From: Actinomadura soli
GTDB taxonomy: Bacteria; Actinomycetota; Actinomycetes; Streptosporangiales; Streptosporangiaceae
Length of the DNA: 64,000 nucleotides
Reading direction: 5' to 3'
Assembly: GCF_005889715.1 (NCBI RefSeq)
Contig: NZ_VCKW01000006.1
Coordinates: 1-64,000 of the forward strand
Shown: piece by piece, positions 18,420 through 28,000 of the stretch
Layout of the letters: the number at the start of each line of letters is the position of its first letter
How positions within the stretch are numbered: the stretch's first letter is position 1
Made by a program: the position numbers and the translations under genes
The notes under the pieces: model-generated
The model's input: the letters and a program-made list of their open reading frames with translations, nothing else
Database searches by the model: none
Told to the model about the DNA's origin: nothing

Positions 18420-19238
18420 GTGGACGACTACGTGACGATCAATAGGGCCAACTGGGACGAGCGGGCCCCGGCACATGCCGATTCCCCCGACTACGAATTC
18501 GATCGGTTCATCAACGACCCCGGGCACCTCAGTGGCGTCGTCCGGTTCGACCGCCCCCGCCTGGGCGATCTGATCGGGCTGCGTGCCGTGCACCTGCAAT
18601 GCCACATCGGCACCGACACCGTATCCCTGGCGCGATTGGGCGCCACGATGAGCGGCCTGGATTTCTCCTCGGCCGCGCTGTACCAGGCGCGGCGGCTGGC
18701 CGCCGGCACGGGAAGCACCATCGACTTCCGCCAGGCCGAGCTCTATGACGCCGTCGAGGTCTTCGGCCGCGAGGGTTTCGATCTGGTCTACACCGGGATC
18801 GGTGCCCTGATCTGGCTGCCGGACGTGGCGCGATGGGCCCGCGTCGTCGCCGAGCTGCTGCGACCGGGCGGCCGCCTGTTCATCCGCGAGGGCCACCCCA
18901 TGCTGTTCGCACTGGACGAGACCACAAGCCCGCCCTGCCTGCGTTACCCCTACTTCGAAACCACCGAGCCGGTGATCTTCGACGAGCCCGGAACCTACGT
19001 GGAAACCGAGACCGAGTTCACCCACGGGCTCACCCACGAATGGAACCACGGCCTCGGCGAGACCATCACCGCGCTGCTCGCGGCCGGGATGCGGGTGACC
19101 GGCCTGACCGAGCACGACAGCGTCCCCTGGCAGGCCCTGCCCGGACAGATGGCCATGGACGAGACCGGCGAATGGCGCCTGACCCGCCACCCCGAACGCC
19201 TGGCCGCCAGCTACACCCTCCAAGCAGTCAAGGAATAG
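18420..19238 (+). CDS. Class I SAM-dependent methyltransferase
   Basis: The 272-residue protein begins VDDYVTINRANWDERAPAHA and has the SAM-binding motif I in VHLQCHIGTDTVSLARLGA, motif II GLDFSSAAL, and FDLVYTGIGALIWLPDV with LLRPGGRLFIREGHP for later motifs. The GTG start at 18420 was chosen because homologues begin near DDYV; no good ribosome site precedes it, so it may be leaderless, and an upstream start near 18400 is possible. It is probably a small-molecule methyltransferase with unknown acceptor. It is divergent from the NUDIX operon. Confidence 0.82.
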   Translation: MDDYVTINRANWDERAPAHADSPDYEFDRFINDPGHLSGVVRFDRPRLGDLIGLRAVHLQCHIGTDTVSLARLGATMSGLDFSSAALYQARRLAAGTGSTIDFRQAELYDAVEVFGREGFDLVYTGIGALIWLPDVARWARVVAELLRPGGRLFIREGHPMLFALDETTSPPCLRYPYFETTEPVIFDEPGTYVETETEFTHGLTHEWNHGLGETITALLAAGMRVTGLTEHDSVPWQALPGQMAMDETGEWRLTRHPERLAASYTLQAVKE

Positions 19239-19414
19239 ACCACGACAGACCCATCCCCCATGCGCACAACGCCCTCACCTGCCGTGGAGCGGCGCTCCCG
19301 CAGGGGTTGGCTCCAGGATGGGCGGGGTCGGTGGCGGTGTGCTCGTCCACCGTGACCGGATGGCGCTGGTTCGTCCGGCACGGCGTGGTGCCCGATGCGG
19401 CGTATCCTTCGTCC

Positions 19415-20125
19415 GTGGAACTGCGCTTCGGTACCCGCCAGTCCGACTCGCGGTGGGTCGACGCCGTCTGGACCTGCACGAGCGAGCAGGTCACGGAGAT
19501 GACGTCGGTGGCAGGGGTTCGCTGGGGGCTCGTGTTCTGGCAGCAGGACGGCCGGGCGTACGCGAGCGTCACCGGTCCCGAGACCAGGACTGGCACGGCG
19601 CCGGTGCCGGAGGGCGCGACCTTCACAGGCATCGAGTTCGCGGTGGGCACCTCGTTGCGGGCCGTGCCCACGTCGGCGCTGGTCGACGCGGGCCTCGAGC
19701 TCCCCGACACCACGCGCCGGACGTTCCGGCTGGACGGCGCGCGCTGGGAGACGCCCGGCCCCGACGACGCCGAGGCCCTGGTCGAGCGTCTCGTCCGGGC
19801 CGGGATCGTGCTCGGTGACCCGCTCGTCGCCGAGGTGCTGCGGGGTCACCGCCCGGACGTCTCGGGGCGCACGGTTGAACGCCGGTTCCGCGCCGCGACC
19901 GGGCTGACACGGGGCGCCATCCGGCAGATCGAGCGGGCCCGCGCGGCGGCGGGGTTGCTGGCGGCCGGTGATCCGGCCGCCGCCGTCGTCGCCAAGCTCG
20001 ACTACTTCGACGAGCCGCACTTGGCCCGGGCGCTGCGCTCCTACGTCGGACGGACCGTCGGGCAGCTGCGCGGGGGCGCCGTCGGCGCGATCGGCCTCGA
20101 CCTGGATCAGCGCTTGAGGTCATAG
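19415..20125 (+). CDS. AraC-family transcriptional regulator
   Basis: The 236-residue protein has an N-terminal sensor-like domain (VELRFGTRQSDSRWVDAVWTC) and a C-terminal AraC helix-turn-helix pair: VSGRTVERRFRAATGLTRGA, then KLDYFDEPHLARALRSYVG. It starts at GTG 19415. It overlaps by 19 bases the 3' end of the convergent DHFR-like gene. AraC regulator plus DHFR/RibD-like reductase is a recurrent actinobacterial pairing, so the reductase gene is a plausible target. Confidence 0.8.
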   Translation: MELRFGTRQSDSRWVDAVWTCTSEQVTEMTSVAGVRWGLVFWQQDGRAYASVTGPETRTGTAPVPEGATFTGIEFAVGTSLRAVPTSALVDAGLELPDTTRRTFRLDGARWETPGPDDAEALVERLVRAGIVLGDPLVAEVLRGHRPDVSGRTVERRFRAATGLTRGAIRQIERARAAAGLLAAGDPAAAVVAKLDYFDEPHLARALRSYVGRTVGQLRGGAVGAIGLDLDQRLRS

Positions 20126-20685
20126 ACCAGCTTCAGGATCCCGTTCGGGTAGCTCTCCGACTCCCGGAGCGTCAGCATCTGCTTGTCGCGGTCGGCCCGC
20201 CCGAACAGGCTCTTCCCGGCACCGAGCAGTACGGGGAAGACGAGCAGGTTGTACTGGTCGATCAGGCCCGCGTCCGACAGCCGCCGGGCCAGTTCCGCGC
20301 TCCCGTGAATGAAGATCGCACCGCCCTCGCCCTCCTTGAGCGCGGCGACGTCCTCGGTCGAGCGCAGGATCGTCGTCGGCCCCCACCCGTCGACAAGAGC
20401 GTCGTCGGGCAGCGTGGACGACACCACGTACTTGGGCAGTTCCTTGTAGCCGGCGTGGTCCTCCGAGCCGGGCCAGATCGGAGCGAACGCCTCGTAGCTG
20501 CGGCGGCCGAACATCAGCGCCGTCGTGTCGGCGAGTTCCTCGCCCTTCAGCGACCAGGCCTCTGGGACGAACTCGAGGTCCTTGAACACCCAGCCGCCGC
20601 TGCGGTGCTCCTCCCCAGGCCCTCCGCCGGGTGAGTCCACAACACCGTCGAGCGACATGAAACCGGTGTAGACCAGGTCACGCAT
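20107..20685 (-). CDS. Dihydrofolate reductase / RibD C-terminal domain family protein
   Basis: The 192-residue protein has the RibD-C/DHFR-like fold: start VYTGFMSLDGVVDSP, middle ALMFGRRSYEAFAPIW and KYVVSSTL, and end LLVFPVLLGAGKSLFG. The family binds NADPH and reduces pterin-, pyrimidine- or related substrates; many stand-alone members have no known substrate. The ATG has GAGGAG 9 bases upstream. It is convergent with the AraC gene and followed upstream by a gene-poor, decayed stretch. Confidence 0.85.
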   Translation of the reverse strand: MRDLVYTGFMSLDGVVDSPGGGPGEEHRSGGWVFKDLEFVPEAWSLKGEELADTTALMFGRRSYEAFAPIWPGSEDHAGYKELPKYVVSSTLPDDALVDGWGPTTILRSTEDVAALKEGEGGAIFIHGSAELARRLSDAGLIDQYNLLVFPVLLGAGKSLFGRADRDKQMLTLRESESYPNGILKLVYDLKR

Positions 20686-21228
20686 AGCGCTTACTCCTCG
20701 TGATCGGGCGAGCTGCCGGGTTCACAATAGATCGCGGACGCGGGGCCGTCTTGGACGGAAACGACAGCGTGTTCAGCACGCGTACCACAAAAGCGCCACA
20801 GCCGGCTCGCGCTCGGGCGAGCCGTCTGCACGTCCGGCCGCCCAACGAAGTAGCAGGGTGCCTCCATGCACCTGAAAACTTCACCCGGCGACATCGTCCG
20901 CGATCACCTGCCTCGCCTCGCCGGTGACCGGTACGGCCGTGGCCGTCGACGGAGGCGTGGACGGCCTGCGCCCATGCGTCCACCCCCGACGCCGCGCGCC
21001 CAAGGGCCGGGCCATTGAATCGGTCTCCGCGGTGGCGCCCCTCGGACCAGCCCGCGCCGCAGGCAGGATCTTCTGTAGCGCTCTCCTTCTCTGCGATGAG
21101 CGTGATCCGCCGTTCTCGTTCTGGCCTGGGGGTGAGTGTGAGGGGCTCGAGCGTCCGACGTCTTGGGCCGAGGGGGCCGACCGCCAGGATCGTCCGTCCA
21201 TCGCGGTCTCAGGTAGTCGGGACGGTGG
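20686..21228. other. Gene-poor decayed region
   Basis: These 543 bases hold the DHFR-like promoter region and the SDR tail relic at 20882-20980. No intact reading frame has a ribosome site or a recognisable product. It continues into the HsaA/HsaB pseudogene. Confidence 0.4.
20882..20980 (+). pseudogene. Relic of a short-chain dehydrogenase C-terminus
   Basis: In one frame the DNA reads SSAITCLASP then VTGTAVAVDGGVDGLRP, which matches the conserved C-terminal end of SDR enzymes (YLASP...VTGTxLAVDGG). No upstream SDR sequence or catalytic YxxxK is present, so only the tail remains. The rest of 20686-21228 holds no supported gene. Confidence 0.35.
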
Positions 21229-22008
21229 TCAGTACCACTCGCCGGGGTCTGCCCAGGTGAGGAAGTGCGGCTGGGCGTGGGCGGGTGCGGAAGGGGGTTC
21301 GGTGACCGTGTAGCCGCCGCGGTAGAACAGCAGCGGACGCTCTCCGGTGCCGGCGGTCAGGTCGTCCACGCGGCCTATGACGATGTGGTGGTCGCCGCCG
21401 TCGTGGACGGCATGCACCGTGCAGTCCGCCCAGGCGGACGTCCACGTCGTTGCTTCCCGTGCCGCGCAACCCGACGGTGTGCCAGACGTCGCGCACGGTG
21501 TAGTCGTCAGCGGGCAGCAGGAAGGCCGCCCAGTCGGCGGGTGCGCCGTCCTCACCGAGGATCAACCCGCCGAGGATGGCGGCGCCCGCATGGTCGACGC
21601 CCGAGGAGAAGCTCCACTTGCCGACAGCCGGTATCCGCCCTCGACGATGCTCGCGCGTCCGACGGGAGCGTAGGCGGAGGAGACCAGCGTGCTGGGATCC
21701 TGCCCCCAAGTGTCCTCCTGGGCCTGCGCGGGGAAGGTCGCGAGGTGCCACTGGTGGGCGCCGAGAACGGAGGCGACCCAGCCGGTCGACCCGCAGGCGC
21801 TGGCGACCGAGCGGACCGCGGTGTAGAAGGTCACCGGGTCGCATTCGTAGCCTCCGTAGTTCGCTGGCTGTAGCAGCCGGAAGAAGCCGCTCTCGCGCAG
21901 CGCCTTGATGGAGGCTTCAGGCACCACGCGCGCGTCCTCGGTCTCCTGCGCGCGCTCGCGCAGGCTCGGCAGCAGTTCGTGGACGGCGTCAAGCACCTGA
22001 TGGCTCAT
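21229..22008 (-). pseudogene. HsaA-type flavin monooxygenase fused to HsaB-type reductase tail
   Basis: It starts well: GGAGCG, then ATG 22008 giving SHQVLDAVHELLPSLRERAQ, LLQPANYGGYECDPVTFYTA and SACGSTGWVASVLGAHQWHL, all typical of HsaA-like acyl-CoA-dehydrogenase-fold monooxygenases. Near 21622 one G is missing (CTGTCGGCAAGTGG), shifting the frame; the continuation KWSFSSGVDHAGAAILGGLI lies in another frame and runs to HTVGLRGTGSNDVDV. There, near 21437, the sequence jumps to AWADCTVHAVHDGGDHHIVI, GRVDDL and LLFYRGGYTVTE, which is the C-terminal end of an HsaB-type flavin reductase. A deletion has joined the two subunit genes of a two-component monooxygenase, and a frameshift has since killed it. 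Confidence 0.75.
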
Positions 22009-22143
22009 GGATCGCTCCGCATCGGATCGGGGTGGTTGACGAGAATCATCTGGCGGCCGCGACGCGACGGCCAATACCGTTTCGCGTGGCTCATATACCG
22101 GCGACGTCATAGCGGTCCGCGGGGGCGTGGCTCCCAGATCCGC

Positions 22144-23730
22144 CTACATGGCCATAAAGCTGCACGTCATGCCCGTGCTGCGATACGGGCACCCCGGACC
22201 CGTATCTGCCCGGGATCGCGTCCGATGGCAAGGGTGGTGTCGTCCAGACCGCGCCCGGCACGCTCGCGACAAGACACCGCCGGCTCCGGCCACCGGTTCA
22301 GGAGACCGGGTTTGAGACGACTGGTGGCTTCCCGGGGTCGGGGCCTGGCCGGGGTGGGTGGTGCGGCGGCTGGAAGGGATGAGGAGCGCGGCGGCCACGG
22401 CCGCGGTGGAGATCGCGGCGAGCAGGAGGAAGGCAGAGGTGTAGCCGGATTCGCGGGGGAGGCCGGTGGGTTGCGGGGCGGCGGTGATGATGCTGCCCAC
22501 GATGGCCGTTCCGATCGCGCCGCCGATGGTGCGGATGTTGGCGTTCATGCCGCTGGCGGCGCCGGTCTGGTCGGCGGGGACGCTGGTGACGATCAGGTTG
22601 GCCATCGATGACATCGCCAGGCCGAGGCCGGCGCCGGACAGCGCGGCCGCCGCGGCGACCTGCCATTGCGCGGAGTGGGTGAGGGCGAGCGCGGCGAAGG
22701 CCGTCAGGCTGAGCGCCGAGCCGGCGGCCAGCTGGAGTTTGGAGCTGACGGCCCGCTCGATGGGCCCGCTGACGAGTCCGGCCACGAACATGGTGACGAG
22801 CATCGGCAGCAGGAGCAGGCCCGCCTCGGTGACGGTGGAGCCGAATCCGTAACCCGCGCCCGCGGGAGTCTGGACGAACTGCGGCAGGAAGGCGAACAGT
22901 GCGAACTGGCCCGCGCCGAACAGCAGGGCGACCAGGTTGGTCGTCCAGACCGGGGTCAGCCGCATCATGCGCATGTCGATCAGCGGGTGCGCCGATCGCA
23001 GTTCCGTGACGATCCATACGGCCAGGATCGTCACGGCGGCGAGGAGCAGGCCGAGGACGGCGGGTGAGGTCCAGCCCCATTCGGGGCCCTTGCTGACGGC
23101 CAGCAGGAGGCTGACCAGCCAGGCCGACAGCAGGACCGCGGCCGGCCAGCTGAAATGGGCGGCCTGCGACGTCGTCGAGGACGGGATGAGCAGGTACGCG
23201 GCCAGCGCGGCCAGTCCGGCGAGGATCATCGGGAGCCAGAACAGCCAGGCGTAGCCCAGGGCCTGGACGATCGGGCCGGCGAGCACGATGCCCACACCGC
23301 CGCCGGCGGCGATGACGGCGGAGATGCCGCCGACGCCGACGGCGACGCGCTCGCGCGGGAACCGGTCACGGATGATCCCGTAGGACAGGGGGAAGACCGC
23401 GCCGGCCGCGCCCTGCACGGCGCGGGCGGCGAGCAGGACGCCGATGTTGGGCGCGAGCGCGGCCAGCAGGCACCCGGCGGCCAGCACGACCAGGACGGCG
23501 ACCAGGGCGCGCCGTTTGCCGAAGGCGTCGCCGGCCCGGCCCAGGATCGGGGTGAAGACCGCGGCCGACAGCAGGTTCGCGGTCATCACCCAGGTGACGG
23601 TGCTCTGCGAGGTGTGCAGCTGCGCCTGGATCGTCGGCAGGACCGGGGTGACCAGGGATTGCAGCATCGCGAAGGCGCCACTGCCCGCGGCCAGGACTAG
23701 GAAGGTCACGCGGGGGTTCGCCGGTCTCAT
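22144..23730 (-). CDS. MFS drug-efflux-type transporter (DHA2/EmrB-like)
   Basis: The 528-residue protein has multiple transmembrane segments and the MFS motif A-like loop GRAGDAFGKRRAL between TM2 and TM3, followed by AARAVQGAAGAVFPLSYGII, typical of the DHA2 drug:H+ antiporter group. It should export small toxic compounds by proton exchange. The last 60 or so residues (from HPGQAPTPGSHQ) are Pro/Arg/Ser/Cys-rich, hydrophilic and unlike the family, so the original stop may have been lost. The Dabb gene lies 31 bases upstream on the same strand and a TetR gene is divergent, so the pair is probably TetR-controlled. Confidence 0.88.
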   Translation of the reverse strand: MRPANPRVTFLVLAAGSGAFAMLQSLVTPVLPTIQAQLHTSQSTVTWVMTANLLSAAVFTPILGRAGDAFGKRRALVAVLVVLAAGCLLAALAPNIGVLLAARAVQGAAGAVFPLSYGIIRDRFPRERVAVGVGGISAVIAAGGGVGIVLAGPIVQALGYAWLFWLPMILAGLAALAAYLLIPSSTTSQAAHFSWPAAVLLSAWLVSLLLAVSKGPEWGWTSPAVLGLLLAAVTILAVWIVTELRSAHPLIDMRMMRLTPVWTTNLVALLFGAGQFALFAFLPQFVQTPAGAGYGFGSTVTEAGLLLLPMLVTMFVAGLVSGPIERAVSSKLQLAAGSALSLTAFAALALTHSAQWQVAAAAALSGAGLGLAMSSMANLIVTSVPADQTGAASGMNANIRTIGGAIGTAIVGSIITAAPQPTGLPRESGYTSAFLLLAAISTAAVAAALLIPSSRRTTHPGQAPTPGSHQSSQTRSPEPVAGAGGVLSRACRARSGRHHPCHRTRSRADTGPGCPYRSTGMTCSFMAM

Positions 23731-23761
23731 GGCCGTCCTCGAGTTCGGGCGTGGGACCGGC

Positions 23762-24184
23762 TCACGTGGTCGCCGAACCTTCGTCCGGGACGCCGCTGCC
23801 CTGGTAAGAGCCGAGGTCCTGGACGAGATCGAGCAGTTCGGGGTGGTCGGAGAACCGGTCGCTGTGCACCTTGGCGATCTTGTCGCCGATCTCGGGGTCG
23901 GGATCGTCGGTCAGGTCCTGGGAGATCATGTTGGCGACGAGCGGCAGGCCGAACGCGTCGATCTCGCGGTGCAGCGGCGCGTACATGTAGGCGCGGTAGG
24001 CGTCGACGTCCTTGAGCGCGTACATGGCGCCGTAGTGGAACTCGCCGCCTATGTCGCGGCCGACCAGGAAGAACTCGATGACGTCCAGCTCGCGGCCCAT
24101 CCTGCGCAACAGCTCGAGCGCGTGCTCGACCTTGTCGGCGGGGGCGTCGGGCTTCATGGCGATCCGGATCTGGTGATAGATCAT
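23762..24184 (-). CDS. Dabb (dimeric alpha-beta barrel) domain protein
   Basis: The 140-residue protein starts MIYHQIRIAMKPDAPADKVE and continues FFLVGRDIGGEFHYGAMYALKDVDAYRAYMYAPLHREID, the pattern of stress-responsive A/B barrel proteins. Such proteins dimerise and often act as small oxygenases, cyclases or binding proteins. The ATG follows GGAGGAG. It is the first gene of a likely two-gene operon with the MFS transporter. Confidence 0.82.
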   Translation of the reverse strand: MIYHQIRIAMKPDAPADKVEHALELLRRMGRELDVIEFFLVGRDIGGEFHYGAMYALKDVDAYRAYMYAPLHREIDAFGLPLVANMISQDLTDDPDPEIGDKIAKVHSDRFSDHPELLDLVQDLGSYQGSGVPDEGSATT

Positions 24185-24223
24185 GGCGGTTCTCCTCCAC
24201 AGAGACCTTGATGCGACGGTTGG

Positions 24224-24283
24224 TTGCGTTAAGGACTCTAACCGCCTGTGCGCCTAAACGCAACGCCTCGACGCGTTAGCGTC
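24224..24283. promoter_or_regulatory. Inverted repeats in TetR/Dabb divergent promoter (candidate TetR operators)
   Basis: TTGCGTT (24224-24230) and AACGCAA (24257-24263) form a perfect inverted repeat with a 26-base spacer, and GACGC-GTTA-GCGTC (24270-24283) is a second palindrome. Both lie between divergent starts at 24184 and 24339, where the TetR protein would be expected to bind. Confidence 0.5.
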
Positions 24284-24338
24284 CCGTTAATGCGCCATCG
24301 AGTTGCTTCTAGGTGCGGTGGCGCTCTACCCTGCCTGG

Positions 24339-25007
24339 ATGCCCGGAGATCCGCTCAACGACGTCCAGCACCTGCATGCCGACGCTGCCCAGGCCCGGCC
24401 GGGCGGCAGGACGGCCCGCGTGCGCGAGGCGGTCATCGACGCGACCATCGCCGAACTCGGCGAAGTCGGCTACGCCGCGCTGCGCATCGACGCGGTGGCC
24501 GAACGCGCCGGCGTCAACAAGAGCACCATCTACCGCCGCTGGGGCACCAAGACCGGCCTGGTGTCCACCGCCCTCATCGAACGCCGCGGCGACCTCGTCC
24601 CACCGGCGGACACCGGCAGCCTGCGCGGCGACCTCATCGAACTGCTCAAGGAGATCAGGCTCGGGCTCCACACCCCCTGGATCGCCGCGCTGATACGCGA
24701 GACCGGGCTGCGCACCCCCGACAACGCCGACCTGTACGAACTCCTCGACAAATTCTGGCCGGCGCGTTTCCGGACCTCCGGAGCGATCTTCGTACGCGCC
24801 ATCGAACGCGGCGAGCTTCCCGCCGGCAGCGACCCCGACTTCCTGCTGGAGATGCTTTCCGGGCCGCTCTACTTCCACCTGCTCATGCTCGGCCGACCGC
24901 TCGACGACGCCTTCCTCGAAAAAACAGCCGACTTCGTCCTCACCGCCGCCCGAGCCCGGCCCCCGGCATCGCAACAGTCCGACAGCCCCGCCTCGACGGA
25001 GGACTGA
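24339..25007 (+). CDS. TetR-family transcriptional regulator
   Basis: The 222-residue protein has an N-terminal TetR helix-turn-helix: VREAVIDATIAELGEVGYAA, then IDAVAERAGVNKSTIYRRWG, followed by a TetR C-terminal ligand domain. The ATG at 24339 was chosen over a TTG at 24303 because it lies nearer the conserved domain. It is divergent from Dabb-MFS and probably represses that operon until a ligand binds. Confidence 0.88.
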   Translation: MPGDPLNDVQHLHADAAQARPGGRTARVREAVIDATIAELGEVGYAALRIDAVAERAGVNKSTIYRRWGTKTGLVSTALIERRGDLVPPADTGSLRGDLIELLKEIRLGLHTPWIAALIRETGLRTPDNADLYELLDKFWPARFRTSGAIFVRAIERGELPAGSDPDFLLEMLSGPLYFHLLMLGRPLDDAFLEKTADFVLTAARARPPASQQSDSPASTED

Positions 25008-25091
25008 GCCGACCGGGCGACCTACCGGAATCTCATGCCGGTAGCCGGGTGTGTGAGATCGCCGTGAGGCGCTGTTGCGGGCGTGGCCCGT

Positions 25092-28000
25092 TTAGTCAAT
25101 GTGGAGGGCGAGGCTTTCGATGAGGGCCTCAAGATTTGGGTCGGTGCGGGCTGCGGCGCGGAGGCGCTGCAAGGTCGCGCTGAGCCATTCGGACGGTAGC
25201 CGGTCTCGTTCGGCGGCGAGTTGGTACAGGACGAGTTTCCGATAGATGGTCCGTGCCCTGTCGTCCTGGCTGATAGTGGCAAAGAAGCCGTCGAGGGCGA
25301 TGGTGAGGCAGGCGTCGTAGGCCGTGGTCAAGGTCGTCTCGTCTGAGTCGGGGCGTGAGTTGGAGAGCCATAGGGTGAGGAGCGCGTACGCGGGGGAGAA
25401 GGCGCGCTCTTCATCGGGGCCGTGCAGGGTGCCGAACGTTGGATCGAGAACGCCCGTGAGCGGTTCGAGGGCATGGGCCATCGTGTCGTCGACGTCGTCG
25501 CACATGAAATGAACGTGATGACGGACGTCTTCCAGGCTGTAGTTGCGCCACCGTGAGAACCGGCCCCGTCGCTCGTCGCCGGGAGGGATGGCGTAAGACC
25601 AGTACGGGTCAACTGGCGGGACGGGGGTCTCGTCACGGTCGAAGCTAATGATCACAGACCTTTCTGTGTCACGCCACGACCGATTCACCTTGAGGCTATG
25701 GACAAGGCCACTCCATCCTTCGGCGGTGAGTTGGGCGCGCCACAGGTAGGCCAGCCGTCGCCATTGGGCGATCGGCTTTGCCCGGTCCGGGAACAGTTCG
25801 TTTACCGCGACCGGGGTGCCCAGGAGAGTGATGAGCAGCATGAGATTCGCCGCATACGCGGCGTGTCGGCCCGGGACGGAGACCGCGGCCGGCCGGTAGC
25901 CGTCATACGCGCCGGCACTCCGTTCTTCCAGTGACCCATGGAACAGCCTCAACAGCAGATCGCGGATCACCGGGCGCCGTTGCGCTGGGATGGTCACCAG
26001 GCGATCACGCAGGAAGTCCACGGTGCTCTGCCGGGTGGTGAGCGCAGCGTACGAGAGCAGAGCGTGCAGGAACGCGTCATCGATTGGCGTCCTGCGAGTC
26101 TGCGCCGCGGCGAGTTCGGCGGCGGCGGCCAAGGCATCGAGTTCGTGGACGACCAGACGGGCGACAAGGTACTCGCCGAATGTGGCGTGCAAGAACTCGT
26201 AGGTACTGAGCTGTGACTCCCCGCGCTGCGCTCGTGCTTCGTGAATGAAGAAGAACCGGCCGATCGTCAGTTCCGAGTCTGACAGGGGCGACTGCATAGA
26301 GGTGGTCTTGCCCCTGGCTGAGTGCATTTCGGGTAGCAGCGTGCTCAGATCCCCGTCCAGCTCCTCAGGGGTCGTCCATTGCCGGTTGCGGTTGAACATG
26401 GCGAACGCCACGATCGACAATCGCGTCAACTCCACGTCCACCGCCCGCGCGAGATCGGCCTTGGACGAGGATCTGTGGGTTTTGGAGTTCTCCCGTTCGG
26501 CGAATCGGCGCAGGAGACGTTCGTACAGGTCCGCCGCCTGCAACGTCGTCGACGAACGCTGAAGCAGGTTGTGGTCGGCATCGTATAAGGCGAGCATCAG
26601 CAACAGGAGCGGCTGTGCGGTCAGCTCGCGATGCTGCAGTACCGCTTCCAGCGGCAGCGGTCGCAGGTGACGGCGAGCGAGAACGGCTGAGTTGGCGGCG
26701 TTCCAGACGCCGAGCCACCGCTCGATCTGCGCCTCGCGGAACGGCTCCAGCTGAACGGCGATCATGCTGTCCACCGCGCGGGCGCGGTCGGCCACCGTCG
26801 TCCGGCTCGTCACCACCACGGCGACCGGGCGGCCCTGCTCGGCCTCGCGTCGCTGCAGCCGCGCCGCCTGCACCAGGTAGTCCGACTGGTTGACGCCGGT
26901 GGCCTGCAGCAGTTCGTCGAACCCGTCCAGCATGACCACCGGAAGGGCTCCGCCCGCGCGGCGCACGAGCCGGGGCCATGAGACGTCCTCCCCGGTCGTC
27001 ATCCTGATCGCCTCTTCGATCTGGCTCTGCAGATCGGTGTCGGCCCGCACCTCACGCAGCACCACCCGCACCACCAGGAAGTCGCGAGGAGACAGTTTCG
27101 CCGCAAGGATCCGCGTCAGCACTGACTTGCCGGACCCCGGCTGGCCGAGGATCAGCAGCGGCGCCTCCGTGGCCTGGGGGGAGGTCAGATGGCCGAGCAG
27201 GAAACCGTGCAGATCGGTGCGCACGGAATGTTCTCGCCACCACGACTCCCGAGCCACGAGGTCGCCTGAATCGACATACGCGGCACGGAAGTCAGGGTTG
27301 ACGTAGATGTCTCCAAGCGGGGGCAGTACGAGGTCTTCACCCGAGCCCATCTCCAGGACGGGCTTGCTCAATGCGACCTGGTGGTAGCGGGCGAGGGCCC
27401 CGCCCACGTCCCCGGTGTCCCGGTCGGCGGCGACCTGCTCCAGCAGCCGTTCCATCACTTCCAGGCCGCCGCGCAGACCCCGCACCTCGGCCCTGGTGGC
27501 CTGGTGATCTACCAGATTGGCCCAAAACGCCACCTCTGGAAACTCTCCCGCGAGCCGGCGGAACATTTCCTCGTAACGACGCAGGGCACGCTCGGGCAGA
27601 TCGTCTCGCACGGCTGCCTCTAGCTGGTGGCTCTCCTGCTCGCTCAACTCGCGCCAGGCCGTTGTGGCCGCGATGACCTGCTGCACCGCCGTGGACAGGT
27701 CATCGTAAAAGTCGTGCAATGCGGCCATGGTGATTTCGTACGGCCACTGGGGAGCCGGCATCGGTACATCGGAATGCAGGAGTGTTCGCACCAATTCGCG
27801 CATTCGGCCGTCACCCGCGTCATCGCCGGTCGCGAAGGCGATCTGACCGGACCGGCCGAGCTGGAGTTCGCTGACCTCGAACGGGAGATCGATCTTTTCC
27901 AAGCGCTCAAAGAACGCTGTGACCACAATGACTGAATGCGCTGCCACCAGCCGTTCGCTGCGCTCGAAACGACCGAGGCCCGACAGGCGCTCGCTCAGCG

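Noticed and set aside
20881-21313. Open frames on both strands in the decayed stretch.
   Set aside because: Composition is non-coding; only the SDR tail is recognisable.
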